Part shown: piece by piece, positions 5,584 to 9,587 of the stretch | Numbering within the stretch: position 1 is the first letter of the stretch | Layout of the letters: each line of letters opens with the position of its first letter | Origin: Bacteroidales bacterium UBA1176 | Lineage (GTDB): Bacteria; Bacteroidota; Bacteroidia; Bacteroidales; WCHB1-69 | Length of the DNA: 9,587 bases | NCBI GenBank assembly: GCA_002311645.1 | Contig: DBYW01000054.1 | Coordinates: forward strand, 52,507 to 62,093 | Reading direction: 5' to 3' | Notes under the pieces: generated by a model | Database searches by the model: none | The model's input: only the letters and a program-made list of their open reading frames with translations | Told to the model about the DNA's origin: nothing | Translations under genes and position numbers: made by a program

Positions 5584-7749
5584 TCAATATCTTTTCAGAA
5601 TTTTTTCCACAAATTCCAATGTGTTGCCGCTTGGTTCTGCAGGGAAGCTTTTGCGGATAGTGGGCCATGCGTTCTCGAAGTTGGAGAGTTCTTCGCCGAA
5701 GGCCTTTTCGTCAAATTCCGATCCCTTTTCGGCAGATTCGATGACTGCCGTGAAAAAGCGGTTCCATCGCTCGGCGTAGTAGTCTTGGACAAGTCCGCCC
5801 CACATGCGGTTGGCGTAGTCGTTCAGGACTGGTCCGCCCCAGATGGTGAGGAGTGTCTTGGCTTGCCGTTCATAGTAGTCGGATTCTTCCGGAGAACTTC
5901 CCAGCGCGCGTGCGTCGGAAATCCACGGCCCGAGCATGAACGAAGGGTGCGTGTTGAGCAGCTCGTCCACGTCGTTGAACAGCTGGTTGGCCAGGTCGAC
6001 CTGCCGCCGCATCTCCGGCACATCGCCATGCTTGTAGGCTTGCGTGAAGTCGTTGCGGATGTCCATGAAGCAGTTGCCCAAGTACTGCGAGGCGAAATTA
6101 ACCAAGTCGTAGCGTTGGCTGTCCCGAAGTTTGATGCCATTGTCCTCAGCTTGTTGTGCGGCGTTCAGGAGCGCAGCGGTCGCGATGCGCAAGTCCTTGT
6201 TGTCGTAAGAATAGTAGGGCTTGGTGTAATAGGTGCCGTGTCCCTCAAGCGAGGGCCGGGCCACCAACTGTGTGCCGAGACCGTAAAACGACCAGTCGTG
6301 ATAGATTTTCTGCACCAGACTTTGCCAGGCCGTACGCGAAAGCGCGTCGTCGGCGTGGCCCGACCGCTTGTCAGCCCACATGTCCGTCCAGGCAATGACG
6401 TCAAGATGGGGATTCCAGGCTCGTTCGAAGAGGTATTCGAAGATTTGAGGGCTGACATCGAAAGATTCGAGGGTGGAGCCGATGCCCGTCATGTTGGGGC
6501 CGGCTTCGCGCAAGGCTGTGTCGAGTTTGTGGTCCAGTGCCACGATATCGCCCACCAGCATGGTGTTGCCGCCGAAGTTGCCGAGGTAGCACCAGATGAA
6601 GGGCTGGCCGTAGAAACTCTCAGTGGTGCGCCACACTTCGGTCTTCTCGCAGAAATAGTCGAGCAGCACCAGACGGTCGGCGGGCACGGCGGTGAGATAG
6701 GCATGCAGTCGCTCAGGTGTCCAAGACTTGCGTTTGTAGTAGAAGACCCACGTCATCTGGAGCCAGCGTGCCTGCGGGTCCACGTCGCGTAGCGAGGAAT
6801 AGATGTGCTGGGAAACGTCAGCCAGATATTCGGGCTCCCAACTGGGCGGGTCCATTTCATTGAACGGGTCCACACCGTAGATGTGGTCGGTGCCGAACAT
6901 CTCTGTCATCTTGGTCATGAACATTCGTTGGATGACGGGGAAGAGCGAATCGTTGGAGTTGAGGAAAAAGGTGGGCTCGAAGCCGCACCACGCGCTAAGC
7001 TGCTGGATGTCGGCTTGGGGGAATTTCTGTGCGATTTGGGCGGGCACGTGCCCTGCGAAGGCAGGCAGCACGGGTGTCATGTTGAGTTCCCGCTCTCTTT
7101 GGACAATTTTTTTCTGCAGTTCCTTCTGTCCTTCGAGCCATGACATGGGCAGCGGGCCGCCAAAGCCGTCCAAGTTGGCCATCCGGTGCCAAGGCAGATG
7201 TGCGGGACCGGAGAAGTAGCTGCGCACTTCGGCATCCGTGAGCCCGAACTCCCGCCATACTTCATACCAAACGGCTTCCTGCCCCGTGATGGCTAACGGC
7301 ATGTTGATACCATTGAGTGCCATCCAGTCGATGAACCTTTCCCACATCTCCCAGTTCCACCATGGCATGGTATAGCCGTAGGTGCAATAGTTGAGGAAGA
7401 AGCGGTCCTTGACAAGTGCCTCGCGGCGCACCGGCGCATCCACGGGCGGCAGCAGATCGGGCAATTCGACAGGCTCGCGCAGGAACCAAGAGACGTGCGT
7501 TTGGGCATAATACTTCAGATAATGGTTGAGCCCCATCGCCAATGAGTTGTCGTTGTTACCGACAATGCGCACCCTGTCGCCATGCTGGCTAAGCACAAAG
7601 TGGTCGACGGTGTCTGATTGATATGCAAACTCGAATTGCATGCTTCTGTCGCCCAGAATACGCTTTGCCAAGCCATCGATGGGCCTCGATTGCCCGGAAA
7701 GCAACGTTAGGGAGAGTATGAAAGCCATGATTAGGATTGTTTTTTTCAT
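5584..7749 (-). CDS. Secreted alpha-N-acetylglucosaminidase, glycoside hydrolase family 89
   Basis: This 721-residue enzyme belongs to GH89, the NAGLU family, which hydrolyses terminal alpha-linked N-acetylglucosamine such as that in heparan sulfate or gastric-mucin-type glycans. A signal peptide (MKKTILIMAFILSLTLLSG) ends near residue 19; no lipobox cysteine follows, so the product is probably periplasmic or secreted. The N-terminal alpha/beta domain spans about 25-105. The barrel then carries YTMPWWNWEMWERFIDWM (126-143), NGINMPLAITGQE (146-158), the DGFGGPLP signature (194-201) and WCYLGNFGG (386-394). Glu298 in FNEMDPP and Glu428 in TLESFD align, by recall of human NAGLU, with its two catalytic glutamates. 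The C-terminal helical domain fills the rest, so the enzyme is full length. It overlaps the upstream gene by 4 nt (ATGA), implying coupling. No SusC/SusD genes are in view. Confidence 0.95.
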   Translation of the reverse strand: MKKTILIMAFILSLTLLSGQSRPIDGLAKRILGDRSMQFEFAYQSDTVDHFVLSQHGDRVRIVGNNDNSLAMGLNHYLKYYAQTHVSWFLREPVELPDLLPPVDAPVRREALVKDRFFLNYCTYGYTMPWWNWEMWERFIDWMALNGINMPLAITGQEAVWYEVWREFGLTDAEVRSYFSGPAHLPWHRMANLDGFGGPLPMSWLEGQKELQKKIVQRERELNMTPVLPAFAGHVPAQIAQKFPQADIQQLSAWCGFEPTFFLNSNDSLFPVIQRMFMTKMTEMFGTDHIYGVDPFNEMDPPSWEPEYLADVSQHIYSSLRDVDPQARWLQMTWVFYYKRKSWTPERLHAYLTAVPADRLVLLDYFCEKTEVWRTTESFYGQPFIWCYLGNFGGNTMLVGDIVALDHKLDTALREAGPNMTGIGSTLESFDVSPQIFEYLFERAWNPHLDVIAWTDMWADKRSGHADDALSRTAWQSLVQKIYHDWSFYGLGTQLVARPSLEGHGTYYTKPYYSYDNKDLRIATAALLNAAQQAEDNGIKLRDSQRYDLVNFASQYLGNCFMDIRNDFTQAYKHGDVPEMRRQVDLANQLFNDVDELLNTHPSFMLGPWISDARALGSSPEESDYYERQAKTLLTIWGGPVLNDYANRMWGGLVQDYYAERWNRFFTAVIESAEKGSEFDEKAFGEELSNFENAWPTIRKSFPAEPSGNTLEFVEKILKRY

Positions 7750-8168
7750 TTTGTTTTTTTTCTTGATATTTGATTTGGTGGTGTTATTCTTGCGTGCCGG
7801 TTGGCTCGCCGTTCCGTATAGAAATCATAGTAGTTGCTTCCTTTTCTCTTGAAAACAAGGTGCAGTATGGAGGGTATACCTATAATCAATAGGTATAGAG
7901 GGCCGAAAAGTTTGGAGTCAGCGGTATGCCCGTCCATTTCGTGGCGAATCACGAAGTCGTCGTGGATGTTTTCGGGATGAAAGAAGGCAAAATTTCCTAA
8001 AGAAATGCCGCTGGCGCTGTTAGGAAACCGGTTGCCCGACAGCCCGATGCAGTAATTCCGCCGTGCCACCACTTGCAGCTTGCCTAAAAAGGGCAATATG
8101 GCTAATGCCACCAGATTTTGCGGCAGCTGCCAAAAGAAGAGGAGCGTAAAGATGAGTTTGTGAGACAT
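7746..8168 (-). CDS. Small membrane protein with metalloprotease-like motif, 140 aa
   Basis: This resembles a poorly characterised family of small membrane proteins that I recall as carrying HEYGH, then GPLYLLVIGIPS and a TExxAN signature; the family call is from memory. Here the hydrophobic N-terminus (about 5-28) and second helix (FGPLYLLIIGIPSILHLVF, 88-106) are membrane segments. GISLGNFAFFHPENIHDDFVIRH leads into HEMDGH at 76-81, which has one residue more than the classical HExxH zinc motif. YTERRANR (117-124) follows, and the tail is basic (ISRKKTK). Whether it binds metal or cleaves anything is unknown. The gene starts 41 nt downstream of a -7 box and is first in a two-gene unit: its TGA overlaps the GH89 ATG. 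The pairing suggests coexpression but not necessarily a shared function. Confidence 0.82.
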   Translation of the reverse strand: MSHKLIFTLLFFWQLPQNLVALAILPFLGKLQVVARRNYCIGLSGNRFPNSASGISLGNFAFFHPENIHDDFVIRHEMDGHTADSKLFGPLYLLIIGIPSILHLVFKRKGSNYYDFYTERRANRHARITPPNQISRKKTK

Positions 8169-8208
8169 AGGGGCGTGTGGTCAAAGGTCGAGTGTGAAAA
8201 ACGACTGG

Positions 8209-8216
8209 CAAAGATA
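8209..8216 (-). promoter_or_regulatory. -7 box for the membrane protein-GH89 unit
   Basis: The minus strand carries TATCTTTG, a match to TAnnTTTG, 40 nt upstream of the ATG at 8168. No TTG -33 motif is present at 19-21 nt, so strength is uncertain. It diverges from the groESL promoter region, with under 90 bp between the two predicted elements. Confidence 0.55.
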
Positions 8217-8297
8217 GTTTTTTTTCGGATTTATGGAGAGGTGACATTTTGGCAGACTGCTGAGGGATGTCGTGTCAGTGTCGGTCGATTTTGGTTT

Positions 8298-8314
8298 TTG
8301 GCACAGAATTTGCA
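8298..8314 (+). promoter_or_regulatory. Putative sigma-54 (-24/-12) promoter of groES-groEL
   Basis: The sequence TTGGCACAGAATTTGCA matches the sigma-54 consensus TGGCAC-N5-TTGCW. The invariant GG (8300-8301) and GC (8312-8313) are separated by exactly 10 nt. Transcription would start near 8325, leaving a leader of about 53 nt before the groES ATG. No TAnnTTTG box was found on this strand between 8220 and 8377, and no CIRCE operator (TTAGCACTC-N9-GAGTGCTAA) is visible. An upstream activator site cannot be identified from sequence alone. Confidence 0.6.
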
Positions 8315-8377
8315 AAACAACAACGCATTTTTTTTGCAAACGTAAAATTCAAAATAACCAATTAAAAACTCAAAATT

Positions 8378-8653
8378 ATGAAATGTACTATTAAACCATT
8401 AGCAGACAGGGTTTTAGTTAAGCCTGCAGAAGCTGAGCAGAAGACTGCCGGCGGCATCATCATCCCCGATACCGCAAAGGAGAAACCGCAAAAGGGCGTT
8501 GTGGTTGCCGTGGGACCTGGCAAAAAGGACGAACCGATGACTGTGAAAGTGAAGGACAATGTGCTTTACGGCAAGTATTCCGGCACTGAGATCCAACTTG
8601 ACGGCGAGACTTACCTCATCATGAAGGAAAGCGACATTTATGCGATATGTTAG
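8378..8653 (+). CDS. groES: Co-chaperonin GroES (Hsp10)
   Basis: This is the heptameric lid of the GroEL chaperonin, in the cytoplasm. The 91-residue length is normal for the family. Residues 5-16 (IKPLADRVLVKP) form the conserved first strand. The mobile loop that binds GroEL is at about 17-32 and carries the hydrophobic GGIIIP tripeptide region at 25-30. DTAKEKPQKGVVVAVGPG (31-48) and the KDNVLYGKYSGTEI block (59-72) are classical family signatures, and the protein ends with the YLIMKESDIYAI strand. The ATG has no Shine-Dalgarno and lies in an AT-rich leader, as expected for Bacteroidetes. It is first in an operon with groEL, 70 nt upstream of it. The upstream region contains a sigma-54-like promoter instead of the usual -7 box. 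Confidence 0.97.
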   Translation: MKCTIKPLADRVLVKPAEAEQKTAGGIIIPDTAKEKPQKGVVVAVGPGKKDEPMTVKVKDNVLYGKYSGTEIQLDGETYLIMKESDIYAIC

Positions 8654-8656
8654 TTG

Positions 8657-8677
8657 GTGAGCAGTGAACAGTGATCA
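8657..8677 (+). repeat. Three tandem heptamers between groES and groEL
   Basis: GTGAGCA, GTGAACA and GTGATCA follow one another directly, consensus GTGANCA, beginning 4 nt after the groES stop codon. It is a short degenerate tandem repeat that could vary in copy number. A function is not evident. Confidence 0.6.
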
Positions 8678-8723
8678 GATTTTAGTCTAAAAAAAAGAAT
8701 AACATAAAAAAACAACAATAACA

Positions 8724-9587
8724 ATGGCAAAAGAAATTAAATATAACTGGGAAGCCCGCGAGGGTTTGAAAAAAGGTGTTGACGCATTGGCGAATGCTGT
8801 CAAGGTAACGTTAGGACCGAAAGGCCGTAACGTCATTATCGACAAGAAATTCGGTGCTCCGCAAATCACGAAGGATGGTGTCACCGTGGCCAAGGAGATA
8901 GAGCTGAAGGAACCCATTGAGAACATGGGCGCTCAGATGGTTAAGGAAGTGGCTTCCAAGACCAACGATCAGGCTGGTGACGGCACCACCACGGCAACCG
9001 TTTTGGCACAAGCTATTTTCAACACGGGACTGAAGAATGTCACTGCCGGTGCTAATCCGATGGAGCTGAAACGCGGTATCGACAAGGCTGTCGCCACCGT
9101 CGTGGAGAACCTCAAGGGCCAGTCTGTCGAAATCAACGACAGTCATGAAAAGATCGAGCAAGTGGCCACCATCTCTGCCAATAACGACAACGAGGTGGGC
9201 AAGGTTATCGCCGAGGCTATGCAGAAAGTGAAAAAAGAGGGTGTTATCACCATCGAAGAGGCAAAGGGTACCGACACCAACGTGAAGATTGTCGAAGGCA
9301 TGCAGTTCGACAGAGGTTACATCTCCCCTTATTTCGTCACCGACACCGAGAAGATGGAAGCCGTCTATGAATCCCCATATATCCTCATTTACGACAAGAA
9401 AATCAGCAATATGAAGGAGTTCTTGCCCATTTTGGAGAAAATCGTCCAATCTGGCCGTCCTTTGTTGATTATCTCTGAAGACGTTGACAGCGAGGCTCTT
9501 GCCACCTTAGTGGTGAACCGTCTGCGCGGCGGCTTGAAGATCGTGGCCGTGAAGGCTCCGGGATTCGGCGACAGAAGAAAAGAGATG
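8724..9587 (+). CDS. groEL: Chaperonin GroEL (Hsp60), partial
   Basis: This is the ATP-driven chaperonin that forms double heptameric rings with GroES. The first 288 residues are present; the rest lies beyond the right edge. The equatorial domain shows VKVTLGPKGRNVIIDKKFG (27-44), TKDGVTVAKEIEL (49-61) and the ATP-binding GDGTTTATVLAQA (85-97), with Asp51 and Asp86 at the positions of the E. coli ATPase aspartates. ANPMELKRGIDKAV follows, as in other GroELs. The intermediate and apical domains begin with ISANND and GVITIEEAKG, then EGMQFDRGYISPYF. The frame is intact to the window end (VAVKAPGFGDRRKEM). The start at 8724 is fixed by the conserved MAKEIKYN N-terminus; the leader is A-rich with no Shine-Dalgarno. 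It is second in the groESL operon. Confidence 0.98.
   Translation, partial: MAKEIKYNWEAREGLKKGVDALANAVKVTLGPKGRNVIIDKKFGAPQITKDGVTVAKEIELKEPIENMGAQMVKEVASKTNDQAGDGTTTATVLAQAIFNTGLKNVTAGANPMELKRGIDKAVATVVENLKGQSVEINDSHEKIEQVATISANNDNEVGKVIAEAMQKVKKEGVITIEEAKGTDTNVKIVEGMQFDRGYISPYFVTDTEKMEAVYESPYILIYDKKISNMKEFLPILEKIVQSGRPLLIISEDVDSEALATLVVNRLRGGLKIVAVKAPGFGDRRKEM

Noticed and set aside
5566..6792. A 408-codon plus-strand open frame, preceded by TAnnTTTG-like boxes at 5561-5568 and 5570-5577.
   Set aside because: It is antisense to the well-supported GH89 gene, starts with TTG, and its composition (Val, Gly, His, Arg rich) is that of a shadow frame in GC-rich coding DNA. The boxes have no -33 element at the right spacing.
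8811..9449. A 212-codon minus-strand open frame.
   Set aside because: It is antisense to groEL, whose protein is unmistakable; the Leu/His/Asp-rich translation is a typical shadow.
1..9587. CRISPR arrays, insertion sequences, phage genes or attachment sites.
   Set aside because: No regularly spaced repeats, transposase or integrase motifs, or long terminal inverted repeats were seen. The tRNA-Glu 3' end has no second copy in the window.

Overview
The window looks like a chromosomal piece of an anaerobic Bacteroidetes bacterium, most likely Bacteroidales. Four things point there: several TAnnTTTG (-7) promoter boxes, AT-rich leaders without Shine-Dalgarno sequences, a methyltransferase of the PG_1098/THUMP-like type, and a ferredoxin-dependent 2-oxoacid oxidoreductase. 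No plasmid, phage, transposase or CRISPR signature was seen, so this is mainly an ordinary core region with a few unusual regulatory and structural details.

Layout, left to right. Positions 1-2259 (minus) hold korA and the 5' part of korB, the two subunits of a 2-oxoglutarate (2-oxoacid):ferredoxin oxidoreductase, transcribed leftward from a good Bacteroidetes promoter at 2352-2383. Diverging from it is an unrecognised 245-aa gene (2433-3170, plus), whose -7 box lies so close to its ATG that the message may be leaderless. Convergent with that gene is a SAM-dependent methyltransferase with a C-terminal THUMP-like domain (3194-4393, minus). Upstream of it are a hairpin terminator and a tRNA-Glu(TTC) gene, both minus, followed by a 224-aa conserved-looking unknown (4664-5338, minus).

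The 245-bp gap at 5339-5583 holds the promoter box of the 224-aa gene and a striking hairpin built from TTCTGCG/CGCAGAT units with about 10-nt spacing. Next is a two-gene leftward unit (5584-8168): a small membrane protein with a metalloprotease-like motif overlaps by 4 nt (ATGA) a secreted family GH89 alpha-N-acetylglucosaminidase.

Diverging from that unit is the chaperonin operon groES-groEL (8378 to beyond the right edge). Its best promoter candidate is a match to the sigma-54 -24/-12 consensus, which is the most interesting regulatory observation here. How the genes work together: korAB supplies reduced ferredoxin and links 2-oxoglutarate to succinyl-CoA, GH89 probably releases terminal alpha-GlcNAc from host or environmental glycans outside the cytoplasm, and groESL folds proteins. 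The remaining genes have no visible functional link to these.
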